This document shows, piece after piece, positions 10,008 through 18,518 of a stretch of DNA of 64,000 nucleotides (position 1 is its first letter; each line of letters starts with the position of its first letter). The notes beneath the pieces were generated by a model. The model had not been told where the DNA came from. It worked only from the letters and a program-made list of their open reading frames with translations, and did no database searches. The stretch spans positions 124,001 to 188,000 of the forward strand of contig NZ_JAAIIJ010000002.1 in the NCBI RefSeq assembly GCF_012932445.1, written 5' to 3'. Made by a program: the position numbers and the translations under genes. This DNA is from Bifidobacterium panos (GTDB lineage: Bacteria; Actinomycetota; Actinomycetes; Actinomycetales; Bifidobacteriaceae).

Positions 10008-10156
10008 CGTACACTGAACGTCTCTCAGCGTACGTCTCTTCAGATGAATACCGTCTATTTGGAAATTTCGTACACTGACGGTCGCTCAGCGTGCGTTCCT
10101 TCATATAAATCAGCTGGTTTTGGAAATTTCGTGCGCTGAGCAGACGTCAGCGTGCG
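10008..10156. repeat. three hairpins repeated with exact 61-bp period
   Basis: Three 27-bp inverted repeats begin at 10008, 10069 and 10130. Each has a 10-base arm (CGTACACTGA or CGTGCGCTGA), a 7-base loop and the complementary arm (TCAGCGTACG or TCAGCGTGCG). Arm changes keep Watson-Crick or G-T pairing. Spacer ends are also conserved (GGAAATTT before each of the last two units). They lie between the rpsA terminator and coaE, hence in the putative coaE leader. Function unknown: operator array or structured RNA. Confidence 0.85.
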
Positions 10157-10190
10157 TTCTTTCATATCACGAGCAACGGCGGAAATATAG

Positions 10191-10224
10191 CGAGGCCCAG
10201 CCGGTTCAATCCGGCCGGGCCTCG
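10191..10224 (-). terminator. rpsA terminator
   Basis: A 14-bp stem (CGAGGCCCAGCCGG against CCGGCCGGGCCTCG, one mismatch) with loop TTCAAT lies 35 bp past the rpsA stop. The downstream T run on the minus strand is short. Confidence 0.8.
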
Positions 10225-10258
10225 CGTCGTCTAACGAACTACGTCGTTAAGCAACCGC

Positions 10259-11731
10259 TCACTCACCAAGCAGCTGGTCGCGCAGAGCGGCGAGCTGATC
10301 GGAATCGGCGAGGGTGCCGCTGGAAGTGGTCTCGGAGGAGTAGTTGGACGTCTCCTCGACCTTCTCTTCCTTCTCGTCCTGGCCGTCGGCAGCGGCGGAA
10401 GCCTCCGCGCGCTCCATCTCCTTGGCCACGAACTCCTTGTGCTCCTCCCACAGATCGTGGGCGGCGGCGTACTGGGCTTCCCATTCCTCGCGCTGCTTCT
10501 CGTAGCCGGCGAGCCACTCGTTGGTGTTCGGGTCGAAGCCTTCGGGGTACTTGTAGTTGCCCTCCTCGTCGTACTCGGCAGGCATGCCGTACAGAGCCGG
10601 ATCGAAGTCCTCGGAAGCGGAGTCGACGGAATCGTTGGCCTGCTTCAGGGACAGCGAGATGCGGCGACGGTCGAGGTCGACGTCAATCACCTTGACGAAC
10701 ACGGTCTCGCCCGGCTTGACCACAGTCTCCGGGTTCTCGACGTGACGGTTGGCGAGCTCCGAGATGTGCACCAAGCCCTCGATGCCGTCTTCGACGGAGA
10801 TGAACACGCCAAACTGCACAATCTTGGTGACCTTGCCCTTGACGATCTGGCCGGGGACGTGGGTGCGTGCGAAGCGCTGCCACGGATCCTCCTGTGTGGC
10901 CTTGAGCGACAGGGAGATGCGCTCGCGGTCCAGATCGACGTCCAGCACCTCGACAGTGACCTTGTCGCCGACCTTGACGACCTCGGACGGGTGATCGATG
11001 TGCTTCCAGGACAGCTCGGAAACGTGAATGAGGCCATCCACGCCGCCCAGATCGACGAATGCGCCGAAGTTGACGATGGAGGACACCACGCCTTCGCGGA
11101 TCTGGCCCTTCTTGAGCTGCGAGAGGAAGGTCTCGCGCACTTCGGACTGGGTCTCTTCCAGATACTGACGGCGCGACAGCACCACGTTGTTGCGGTTCTT
11201 GTCGAGTTCGAGAATCTTGGCTTCGAGCTTCTGACCGATGTACGGCGACAGGTCGCGCACGCGGCGCATTTCGACCAGGGAGGCCGGCAGGAAGCCGCGC
11301 AGACCGATATCGACGATAAGACCACCCTTGACAGCCTCGATGACGGTGCCTTCGACAACGCCATCGGCTTCCTTGATCTTCTCGATGTCGCCCCAGGCAC
11401 GCTCGTACTGCGCACGCTTCTTGGACAGGATCAGACGGCCTTCCTTGTCTTCCTTGGTAACGACAAGGGCCTCAACGGTGTCGCCGACCTCGACGACCTC
11501 ATCGGGATCGACGTCCTTCTTGATGGAAAGTTCGCGGGAGGGAATCACACCCTCGGTCTTGTAGCCGATATCCAGGAGGACTTCGTCGCGATCGATCTTG
11601 ACGACGGTACCTTCAACCAGATCACCATCATCGAAGTTCTTGATGGTGGAATCGACTGCCTTGATGAAGTCCTCTTCGGTGCCGATGTCGTTGATGGCGA
11701 CCTTGGTGACTTCGGTGTTGTTCTGTGCCAT
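10259..11731 (-). CDS. rpsA: 30S ribosomal protein S1
   Basis: The 490-residue protein has four S1 RNA-binding domains (roughly residues 35-105, 120-190, 208-278 and 293-363; for example GAFVDLGGVDGLIHVSELSW) and an acidic, low-complexity C-terminal tail. This four-domain form is usual in Actinobacteria, against six in E. coli. It docks mRNA on the 30S subunit. The ATG at 11731 is preceded by AT-rich sequence with no Shine-Dalgarno motif, unlike neighbouring genes, consistent with S1-dependent or autoregulated initiation. Confidence 0.98.
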   Translation of the reverse strand: MAQNNTEVTKVAINDIGTEEDFIKAVDSTIKNFDDGDLVEGTVVKIDRDEVLLDIGYKTEGVIPSRELSIKKDVDPDEVVEVGDTVEALVVTKEDKEGRLILSKKRAQYERAWGDIEKIKEADGVVEGTVIEAVKGGLIVDIGLRGFLPASLVEMRRVRDLSPYIGQKLEAKILELDKNRNNVVLSRRQYLEETQSEVRETFLSQLKKGQIREGVVSSIVNFGAFVDLGGVDGLIHVSELSWKHIDHPSEVVKVGDKVTVEVLDVDLDRERISLSLKATQEDPWQRFARTHVPGQIVKGKVTKIVQFGVFISVEDGIEGLVHISELANRHVENPETVVKPGETVFVKVIDVDLDRRRISLSLKQANDSVDSASEDFDPALYGMPAEYDEEGNYKYPEGFDPNTNEWLAGYEKQREEWEAQYAAAHDLWEEHKEFVAKEMERAEASAAADGQDEKEEKVEETSNYSSETTSSGTLADSDQLAALRDQLLGE

Positions 11732-11915
11732 ATTAAATTAAATGGTTTCTTGCATAGTGGGTGGATATTACTCGATATTCGGTTATGTATATGCGCCCAT
11801 GCGAAGGCACATACGAGCCTCAACGATACAGGTAGCCATACCCAAGATTTGCGGCGTGTCGCCACATATTATGCCGTCTTTCCCCAACCGTCTGCCCCCG
11901 CTAGCCGATGCCACA

Positions 11916-12785
11916 TCACCCCTCGGCCATGTCCACCACATTGGCTAGGAGCATGGCGCGGGTCATGGGCCCCACTCCCCCGGGATTCGGCGTGTAGGCG
12001 CTCGCCTTGTCACGGCATGCCTTGTCGATGTCGCCCTTGATGCGATAGCGGCCCGCTTCCTCATCGAAGATGCGGCTGACGCCCACATCGACCAGCACGG
12101 CACCTTCCTTGACATCATCCGGTTTGACGAAACTCGCGCTGCCCATGGCGGCCACAATCACGTCGGCGCGGCGCATGTGATCGTGCACGTCTTGGGTGCC
12201 GGTGTGACACAACGTGACCGTGGCATTGATGTCGCGGCGCGCGAGCAGCAACCCAATGGTGCGCCCCACGGTAATACCCCGACCCAGCACGCACACTTCC
12301 TTGCCGTTCAAATCGATGTCATAGGCGTTCAACAGTTCGACGATGCCGCGCGGCGTGCACGGCAACGGTGTGGCCAAGTCGCTGCGCACATGCAGCACCA
12401 GTTCGCCCAGATTGTATGGATGCATGCCGTCGGCGTCCTTGGTTGGGTCGATGAGTCCGATGATTGCGTTTTCGTCGATGCCTTTCGGCAATGGCATCTG
12501 GACGATGAACCCCGTGCAGGAGGGGTCGTCGTTGAGCTCACCCACCACTTCGGCGATATCATCAAAGGTCACGTCGGCGGGCAATGTGCGCTTGATCGAA
12601 CGGATGCCTACTTCCTGGCAGTCGGCGTGTTTGCCGGCCACGTACTTGACCGACCCCGGATCCTCACCGACCAGCAATGTGCCCAATCCCGGCTCGATAC
12701 CGTTGGCTTTCAAGGTCTCGACGCGCCGCTTCAAGTCGCTCTTGATTCGCGCCGCCACCATCTTGCCGTCGAGTTTCGTGGACAT
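11916..12785 (-). CDS. folD: bifunctional methylenetetrahydrofolate dehydrogenase / methenyltetrahydrofolate cyclohydrolase
   Basis: A 289-residue cytosolic enzyme interconverting methylene-, methenyl- and formyl-tetrahydrofolate with NADP. The catalytic YxxxK segment is YVAGK; the C-terminal signature is [11 protein letters not shown]; the cofactor-binding segment is [17 protein letters not shown] precedes the ATG. It is the most upstream gene of the leftward block. Inverted repeats at 12815-12842 sit just upstream, in the promoter region. Confidence 0.97.
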   Translation of the reverse strand: MSTKLDGKMVAARIKSDLKRRVETLKANGIEPGLGTLLVGEDPGSVKYVAGKHADCQEVGIRSIKRTLPADVTFDDIAEVVGELNDDPSCTGFIVQMPLPKGIDENAIIGLIDPTKDADGMHPYNLGELVLHVRSDLATPLPCTPRGIVELLNAYDIDLNGKEVCVLGRGITVGRTIGLLLARRDINATVTLCHTGTQDVHDHMRRADVIVAAMGSASFVKPDDVKEGAVLVDVGVSRIFDEEAGRYRIKGDIDKACRDKASAYTPNPGGVGPMTRAMLLANVVDMAEG

Positions 12786-12814
12786 CGTTCCCCTTACGCA
12801 TCGCTATGAGCCAA

Positions 12815-12842
12815 CCGATACTACGATAAGGTATCGTATCGG
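12815..12842. promoter_or_regulatory. operator-like inverted repeats upstream of folD
   Basis: Two nested inverted repeats: CCGATAC (12815) with GTATCGG (12836), and TACGATA-AGG-TATCGTA (12822-12838). They start 30 bp upstream of the folD ATG. The segment GGTATCGTA recurs in the palindrome at 37619-37642, so a common regulator is possible. Confidence 0.5.
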
Positions 12843-12880
12843 CTGTTGCGGCCCAAACCACGCGGAAAGGTGGAAATATC

Positions 12881-13017
12881 ATGAATCACGCAACCAAGAC
12901 AGGATTCCACCGATAACTCTTCCGACGTATGCTCCGATTCCAACAACACTCCCCAATCCAGCGGCACCACGGATGGACAGACCCATCGGACGAGGGGCAG
13001 AGCAACCCCAGCAAATA
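12881..13017 (+). pseudogene. collapsed remnant of a duplicated metal-binding lipoprotein gene
   Basis: The ribosome binding site, ATG and first seven codons (MNHATKT) repeat the start of the intact gene at 13101. Bases from about 12939 repeat its 3' end (CCAATCCAGCGGC, GGATGGACAGACC, CATCGGACGAGGG). The middle of the gene, roughly 900 bp, is missing, and the frame stops after 11 codons. The sequence after the remnant (13018-13080) also matches the sequence after the intact gene (14124-14187), so the whole unit was once duplicated in tandem. Confidence 0.85.
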
Positions 13018-13025
13018 ACGCTTAT

Positions 13026-13040
13026 TGAGAATGATTGTCA
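13026..13040. promoter_or_regulatory. Zur/Fur-type box upstream of the metal-binding lipoprotein gene
   Basis: TGAGAATGATTGTCA is a near-perfect palindrome of the TGAnAATnATTnTCA type bound by Fur-family metal regulators. It lies 61 bp upstream of the ATG at 13101 and is followed by an extended -10-like TGCGATAAT. Repression by zinc-loaded Zur is the simplest inference. Confidence 0.7.
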
Positions 13041-13100
13041 ACAGCGTTTGCGATAATTCCCAGAACGACCAATGTCTACCTGAGGAAAGGTGGAAATATC

Positions 13101-14123
13101 ATGAATCACGCAACCAAGACAAGCATAGCCGCACTGCTCGCTTCGGCGTTGTTGCTGGCGACGGTGGCATGCGGCAATGGGGCGCAGAATCAGTCCACCC
13201 CCTCGACGGATACTTCGCAGAATACGGGCGTAATCACCGTGGTCGCCTCAATCAACCAGTGGGGCTCACTCGCTTCCGAAATCGGCGGCGACGATGTCGA
13301 GGTGACTTCCATACTGACCTCCACCAACGTGGACGCGCATGATTTCGAGCCGAAAACCTCCGATCTGACCGCCTTGAGCAAAGCGGAAATCGTGGTGGCG
13401 AACGGAGCAGGCTACGACACTTGGGCCACCAAGTCGCGCGGCAGCGAATCGACGCTGGTGTCGGCCGCCCAGATCGTCGGCGCCTCAGACGGGGACAATC
13501 CGCATCTGTGGTTCTCCAAGGACGCACGCACCGGCATGGCCAAGGAACTGGCGAACACGTTCTCGAAGGCCCGTCCGGAGCTCAAGAAATCCTTCACCGA
13601 GCGGCTCAAGGATTGGCAGGAACGCGAGAAGAAGCTGGATCTTGCGATGAGCAATTTCGCGGATACCCATAGCGACGCAACCTATGCCGCCACGGAATCG
13701 GTGGCGTATTACCTCATGTCGGACATGGGCGTCAAGGACGTGACGCCCACGGGCTACGCGCAAGCGAGCGCGAACGGCGGTGAGGTGGCGCCGGCCGATC
13801 TGCAGGAGTTCCAGAAGCTCATCGAAGAGAAGAAGGCCTCGGTGGTCATCAACAATAGCCAGGAGTCCTCTGACGCAACGAATATGATCACGGGCACGGC
13901 GGGCAAATCCGATGTGTCGGTGGTCGATGTGAGCGAGCAGATGCCGGAGCAATACAAGACGCTGCTCGATTGGGTGAGCGCGCTGATGAACAATGTGATT
14001 AAGGCCATCGATCCCAAATACAACAGCGCTTCCCAATCCAGCGGCTCTACGGATGGCACCACAAATGGCGCCACGGATGGACAGACCTCATCGGACGAGG
14101 GTCAGAACGAATCCGACAAATAG
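13101..14123 (+). CDS. metal ABC transporter substrate-binding lipoprotein (cluster A-I, zinc or manganese)
   Basis: The 340-residue protein has a lipoprotein signal ending LLLATVAC and a cluster A-I fold. Visible candidate ligands are the His in NVDAHDFEP, the His in NPHLWFS, the Glu in ATESVAYY and an Asp in QESSDATN. This H/H/E/D set resembles manganese binders such as PsaA more than ZnuA. No His-rich loop is present; the C terminus is a Ser/Thr/Gly/Asp-rich tail. GAGGAAAGG precedes the ATG, so the upstream ATG at 13035 is rejected. Operon: binding protein, ATPase, permease. A Zur-like box upstream suggests zinc control. Confidence 0.9.
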   Translation: MNHATKTSIAALLASALLLATVACGNGAQNQSTPSTDTSQNTGVITVVASINQWGSLASEIGGDDVEVTSILTSTNVDAHDFEPKTSDLTALSKAEIVVANGAGYDTWATKSRGSESTLVSAAQIVGASDGDNPHLWFSKDARTGMAKELANTFSKARPELKKSFTERLKDWQEREKKLDLAMSNFADTHSDATYAATESVAYYLMSDMGVKDVTPTGYAQASANGGEVAPADLQEFQKLIEEKKASVVINNSQESSDATNMITGTAGKSDVSVVDVSEQMPEQYKTLLDWVSALMNNVIKAIDPKYNSASQSSGSTDGTTNGATDGQTSSDEGQNESDK

Positions 14124-14130
14124 CGCTTAT

Positions 14131-14145
14131 TGAGAACGATTGTCA
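14131..14145. promoter_or_regulatory. second Zur/Fur-type box, upstream of the ABC ATPase gene
   Basis: TGAGAACGATTGTCA differs by one base from the box at 13026 and lies in a copy of the same intergenic sequence (CTTATTGAGAAYGATTGTCA, then GCGTTTGCGATAAT). It gives the ATPase-permease pair its own regulated promoter, produced by the duplication described at 12881. Confidence 0.65.
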
Positions 14146-14200
14146 ACAGCGTTTGCGATAATCCTTAGCACGACCAATGTCTACCTAGGGAGCCTTGCGC

Positions 14201-15070
14201 ATGCGCAACCAGCCGGAATATGCCATCGAACTCAACGATGCCGCCGTCAAACGCGGCGATCGGGTGATTTGGCAGCATGGCACCTTTTCCATTCCCGCTG
14301 GCTCGGTGACGGCGATCGTCGGCACGAACGGCGCAGGCAAGACCACGATGATGAAAGTGGAGCTCGGCCTGCTGGCGCTGAGCGAGGGATCCGCAAAGGT
14401 GCTCGGGCGGCCCGCCGGCGAAGCGAACCAGCGCATCGGTTACGTGCCGCAAAGCTACGCCTCCAATATCGAATCGAACCTCACCGCCGAGCAATCGGTG
14501 CTGCTGGGGCTGACGGGCACGCGCTTCGGCATCCGTCCGATCACACGCGACCAGCGAGACAAGGCACGCGAAGCGATGGCGTTCGTCGGCATCGCGGATA
14601 AAGCCGCGTATCGGCTGTCGGAACTTTCGGGCGGCTTGCGCCAAAGGGTCGCCATTGCGCAAGCCATTGTGTCCGATCCCCAACTGCTGATGCTGGACGA
14701 GCCGCTGGCCAACCTCGACCTCGCCTCGCAACGTTCCGTCACCCGTCTGCTGGCGCAGCTCAACCGCAAACTCGGCATGACGATCCAAGTGGTGGCGCAC
14801 GACCTGAACATGCTGCTGCCCATCCTGACGGGGGCGGTGTATTTGCTCGACGGACATCCGCACTACGCTGACATGCGCAACGTGCTCGACTCCAAGCTAC
14901 TGACGCATTTGTATGGCACCGACGTGCAGGTGGTGACCACGCCGCAAGGCGACATGTTCGTCACGCCGTCCGCCGACGAACACAACAATCCGAACCAAGA
15001 CATGCACACCGTCGAAGAGGTGGCGCAGATGCACCATCACGGCGACGAGCACAGCGAGGAAGCGCAATGA
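14201..15070 (+). CDS. metal ABC transporter ATP-binding protein
   Basis: The 289-residue ATPase drives the importer encoded on both sides. Walker A GTNGAGKTT, Q loop VPQSY, signature LSGGLRQRV, Walker B LLMLDEP and switch His (VVAHD) are all present. The C terminus is His/Glu-rich (MHHHGDEHSEEAQ), a possible metal-binding tail. CTAGGGA lies eight bases before the ATG at 14201; a TTG at 14195 is too close to it. The stop overlaps the permease start by 4 bp (ATGA), indicating translational coupling. Confidence 0.93.
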   Translation: MRNQPEYAIELNDAAVKRGDRVIWQHGTFSIPAGSVTAIVGTNGAGKTTMMKVELGLLALSEGSAKVLGRPAGEANQRIGYVPQSYASNIESNLTAEQSVLLGLTGTRFGIRPITRDQRDKAREAMAFVGIADKAAYRLSELSGGLRQRVAIAQAIVSDPQLLMLDEPLANLDLASQRSVTRLLAQLNRKLGMTIQVVAHDLNMLLPILTGAVYLLDGHPHYADMRNVLDSKLLTHLYGTDVQVVTTPQGDMFVTPSADEHNNPNQDMHTVEEVAQMHHHGDEHSEEAQ

Positions 15071-15900
15071 GCCATATCGAATTCGGTTTCGACCCCAACT
15101 GGATGGAAACGCTGTCCACGCCGTTCATGACAAATGCGTTCCTCGCCGGTCTGTGCATTGCGCTCGCCGCGGGGGTGATGGGATATTTCACCATCGCGCG
15201 GCACTCCACTTTCGCCGCACACGCCCTGGCGCATATTGGTCTGCCGGGGGCGACCGGCGCCGTGCTGCTGGGACTGCCCGTTTCGCTGGGTTTGGGCGGG
15301 TTTGCCTTGGCCGGGGCGCTAGTGATTGGGGCGCTGGGCAAGCGCGTCTCCGAGCGTGAGATCGCCACCGGCACTGTGCTGGCCTTCGCCACCGGGCTGG
15401 GGCTGTTTTTCGCCCGGCTGTCGTCGTCGGCGTCGGCGCAGATGCAGTCCATTCTGTTCGGGTCGATTCTGACCATCACCACCGAGCAGATCATTGGATT
15501 CCTAGCGTTCGACGTGGTGTTGCTTGTTGTGCTGGCGCTGATTTACCGACCGCTGCTGTTCAGCTCGCTGGACGAGCAGGTGGCTCAGGCCAAGGGCGTG
15601 CCGATCGGGGTGATGAACGTGGCGTTCATGGCGATTATGGCCGGGGTGATCACCATCGCCGTGCCCGCCGTGGGTACGTTGCTGGTGTTCGCGCTGGTAA
15701 TCACCCCGGCCGCCACCGCGACGATTCTCACCGGCAGCCCATTCAAAGCGATGGTCGTCGCCGGACTGCTGTGCCTGGCCGCCATTTGGGGCGGATTGGT
15801 AGTCTCCGCGATGTTCCCCGCTCCTCCCAGCTTCATCATCGTCACCCTGTCCACCCTCTTCTGGGCACTCGCCAAAGCCGCCCAAGCATTGCGCCGCTGA
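15067..15900 (+). CDS. metal ABC transporter permease (ABC-3 family)
   Basis: A 277-residue membrane protein with about eight hydrophobic helices. The N-terminal segment ALAAGVMGYFTIARHSTFAA and the internal AGALVIGALGKRVSEREIA are typical of ZnuB/MntB-type permeases. It forms the channel of the importer with the ATPase at 14201 and the lipoprotein at 13101. It is the last gene of the operon; repeats begin directly after its stop. Confidence 0.93.
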   Translation: MSHIEFGFDPNWMETLSTPFMTNAFLAGLCIALAAGVMGYFTIARHSTFAAHALAHIGLPGATGAVLLGLPVSLGLGGFALAGALVIGALGKRVSEREIATGTVLAFATGLGLFFARLSSSASAQMQSILFGSILTITTEQIIGFLAFDVVLLVVLALIYRPLLFSSLDEQVAQAKGVPIGVMNVAFMAIMAGVITIAVPAVGTLLVFALVITPAATATILTGSPFKAMVVAGLLCLAAIWGGLVVSAMFPAPPSFIIVTLSTLFWALAKAAQALRR

Positions 15901-15903
15901 CCC

Positions 15904-15986
15904 CATCACCAATCCCGCTCGCGGAAACCCTCCCACCCAATCTCACTCGCGGAAACCCTCCCACGCAATCTCACTCGACGGGCATC
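15904..15986. repeat. 28-bp direct repeat, three copies
   Basis: CAATC motifs at 15910, 15938 and 15966 mark three degenerate copies with a 28-bp period. Two share CTCGCGGAAACCCT. They sit between the permease stop and the first palindrome of the array at 16015. No gene is seen from 15901 to 16505. Confidence 0.7.
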
Positions 15987-16014
15987 GCCCGAGCCAATCC
16001 GTCACATCATCCCC

Positions 16015-16350
16015 ATTACCGATCAGACAGAAAACCGACCGATTGGTAATGGAACAATCTCCCACATGTCCCCTCTCGTTACCAATCGGACACCATATCG
16101 TCCGATTCGTCACGTATGCGCAAAGTGCCAATACCAATCAGACAGAAAACTGACCGATTGATAATGGGAACGGCATACATTTCACGAGTCATTACCAATC
16201 AGACAGGTATACGTCCGATTCGTCACGATGGATGATGATGCAATCCGCTTGCAGTACCAATCGGACAGGTATGCGTCCGATTCGTCACGATGGATGATGA
16301 TGTAATCCGCTTGCAGTACCAATCGGACAGGTGTACGTCCGATTCGTCAC
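16015..16350. repeat. array of six 36-bp palindromic elements (upstream array)
   Basis: Elements start at 16015, 16078, 16130, 16191, 16253 and 16315. Each has the form RTTACCAATCRGAC, about 10 bases of loop, then GTCCGATTCGTCAC or a variant. The last two lie in a 62-bp direct duplication (GATGGATGATGATG shared). The arms are imperfectly complementary and drift between copies. Same family as the array at 17648. The array ends 155 bp before the gene at 16506. Confidence 0.9.
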
Positions 16351-16505
16351 GAGAGGCACAAACCGTTGCGAAATCAGGCAAAACTGTCCTTAAGAAGCAT
16401 GCCGGCAATATAGAAGTTATCCACAACACGCCCGGGAACAGGAGCTTCGACCACAATGCCCCGTCACGCTGGACAGGGAATAAACACGCCGCCTACGGTC
16501 GTTAT

Positions 16506-17552
16506 ATGAACAGGAACCATGAAATCGCTTTGCTTGCCGAACTGGCAGAACGACGCGGCTGCTATTTTCACGGGAGCACCCCCGCACTACAGCGGGCGCT
16601 ACGTCGGCGCGTGGCGGCGGGGACGCTTGTCAGCCCCTATAGGAATCTGTATGCGCGGGCTTCGTACTGGGAATCGCTGAACCCGCGGCAACGACTGATG
16701 CATCTGATCCTGTCGCTCGCCATGCGCTACCCGCACTGGACGTTCGCCGCAACCAGCGCGGCGGCCGTTCATGAACTCGAGCTGCCGTGGACATGCATAG
16801 GCAATCTGCATGTCACCATTGCCGACACCTTCTGCGGCACGGCAAAAAGGCGTAACGGCACGCGCAGAATCTTCATGCGAGGCATCCCCAAGCAGCGTCG
16901 AACGATTCCGCCGCTGCAGTTCACCGCCGATCAGCGTGCCGAATATGGAAGATATGATTCGACGCAAGCGCTGCGCCGACGGCTCGCCCAGAGCGTCACG
17001 ATATGTGCTACCACTGCCGCGCGCACCTTGGTGGATTGCGGCATGCGCTTGGATTTCGCCCCCGCGTTGGCAATCGCCGATTCCGCATTGCGCAAGCGTC
17101 TGACCCATGCCGACGAAGTCGACGCCTGCTGTAATCAGCTTCGTTACGGCCACGATCAAGTCCGACACCTGATGCAATGCGCCAACCCGCTGAGCGAGAA
17201 TGGTGGCGAATCGTTATGCCGCGCGGGAATCATCGCCGCCGGATACGCCACGCCCCAGCTGCAACGCGAGTTTATCGACCCGCGTGACCCGCTGAACAAG
17301 GCGCGGGCAGATTTCGTCTGGGATGCGCCGGATGGTCGAACCATCGTGCTCGAATACGACGGCATGCGCAAATATGTTGACCCGGCAATGACCAAGCGCC
17401 AAGATATAGCCGATGTGGTGGCCGCGCAGCTGAAACGCGACACCATGCTCAAGCGCGCTGGTGTGGATTCGATTATTCACGTGACTTACGACGAGGCGTT
17501 GGATCTTCACGTGCTAAGGGACAAACTCGCTCGGGCGGGAGTGCCGCGGTGA
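16506..17552 (+). CDS. AbiEi-like winged-helix / Vsr-DUF559-like nuclease protein (hypothetical)
   Basis: The 348-residue protein is not assigned with certainty. Residues 1-50 (IALLAELAERRGCYFHGSTP, then GTLVSPYRNLYARASYW) look like the winged-helix domain of AbiEi-type antitoxins. The C-terminal third has KARADFVWDAPDGRTIVLEY then DG, an Asp-x(n)-Glu-x-Asp arrangement reminiscent of Vsr/DUF559 PD-(D/E)XK-like nucleases. Open frame extends upstream to 16290 but crosses the palindromes, so I chose the ATG at 16506; its ribosome binding site is weak. No partner toxin gene is adjacent. It is flanked on both sides by arrays of the same palindrome. A stem GGTGAGG/CCTCACC spans the stop. Confidence 0.75.
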   Translation: MNRNHEIALLAELAERRGCYFHGSTPALQRALRRRVAAGTLVSPYRNLYARASYWESLNPRQRLMHLILSLAMRYPHWTFAATSAAAVHELELPWTCIGNLHVTIADTFCGTAKRRNGTRRIFMRGIPKQRRTIPPLQFTADQRAEYGRYDSTQALRRRLAQSVTICATTAARTLVDCGMRLDFAPALAIADSALRKRLTHADEVDACCNQLRYGHDQVRHLMQCANPLSENGGESLCRAGIIAAGYATPQLQREFIDPRDPLNKARADFVWDAPDGRTIVLEYDGMRKYVDPAMTKRQDIADVVAAQLKRDTMLKRAGVDSIIHVTYDEALDLHVLRDKLARAGVPR

Positions 17553-17647
17553 GGTTGCCCCTCACCTCGCGCAACTGGTAATACAGCTGACTGATAAAGA
17601 GTCGCTGATATCAGGGCCATCGTTGAGATACCCATATACCCATAGTT

Positions 17648-18157
17648 GTACCGATTAGCCGGTTTTCCGTCCGATTCGTAATGGATATACTTAGCACGCC
17701 CCGTTACCAATCGGACGGCTTTCTGTCCAGCTGGTAACGGATTGCTGTGTGCACATGACGAATCGAGCGATATGATGTCCGATTCGTAACGGGAAAGCTG
17801 TGTCCCGTATTGAATCCGTTACGAATCAGACGCCATATTGTCCGATCCGTAACGGGAGGGCTGCGGGCGCCCCGTGATAGCCTCATTACAAATCAGACGG
17901 TTTTCTGTCCGATCGGTAACGGGAAAGCTATGTCCTGTACTGGATTCGTTACCAATCCGACGCTATATTGTCCGACTCGTAATGGGGTTCCGCCCTGTAC
18001 TGGACCCGTTACGAATCAGACGGTTATTTGTCTGATTGGTATTGATACTTTGCGCATGCGTTACGAATCGGACGATATGGTGTCCGATTGGTCACGAGAA
18101 GTGGTGTGTGGTGATTGTTCCGTTACGAATCGGACGGTTTGGCGTCTGATTGGTAAT
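17648..18157. repeat. array of nine 36-bp palindromic elements (downstream array)
   Basis: Elements start at 17648, 17703, 17755, 17818, 17885, 17948, 18008, 18060 and 18122, separated by 16-31 bp. Typical form is GTTACGAATCRGACGN, a short loop, then GTCCGATTSGTAAC, often followed by GGG. Left arms alternate CCAATC and CGAATC; right arms GATTGG and GATTCG. Inter-element sequence is partly conserved (GGGAAAGCTRTGTCC appears twice, CTGTACTGGA twice). No gene is seen from 17553 to 18518. Confidence 0.9.
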
Positions 18158-18267
18158 GGAGAGGGAATACGTATATACGGCAGGTAAGTGTCGGTATACG
18201 GGTTGATGTGATGGCGACAGGTTATGAACCGATGCAGCGGTAAGGGGACATGGGGCGACGTTGGAGT

Positions 18268-18518
18268 TTAGCCGATGCTGACCAAGTACGCCCACAAGGG
18301 AAAGACCGACGGGCAAAGAGACAACGCTGGAAGGTTAACCAAGGCTGGCCAGGCACGCTCACGAAGGAAACACCAGTGGACAAAGGTTAGCCGATGCTGA
18401 CCAAGTACGCCCACAAAGGAACGTCGGTGGGCAAAGGGACAACGCTGGAAGCGTTAGCCGATGTTGGCTGGGCGCGCTCGCGAAGGAAAGGCCGACGGGC
18501 AAGGGGGAGACGCTGGGG
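18268..18518. repeat. 119-bp tandem duplication related to the ispF 3' end
   Basis: Units begin with TTAGCCGATGCTGACC at 18268 and 18387 (119 bp apart), each followed by a related subunit at 18335 and 18454 (TTAACCAAGGCTGG, TTAGCCGATGTTGG). They resemble the true ispF terminus at 18519 (TTAGTCGATGTTGACC, encoding LVNID-stop). Read leftward, the copies would encode ispF-like C termini with stops, as if the end of the gene had been copied outward several times. Confidence 0.8.

Noticed and set aside
15904..18157. CRISPR array
   Set aside because: The 36-bp units are palindromic and diverged, the gaps are 16-31 bp and partly similar to each other, and no cas genes are present.
17810..18187. Small repetitive protein with VTNQTV-type repeats
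   Set aside because: It is the translation of the palindromes themselves; similar peptides appear on both strands and frames break between units.
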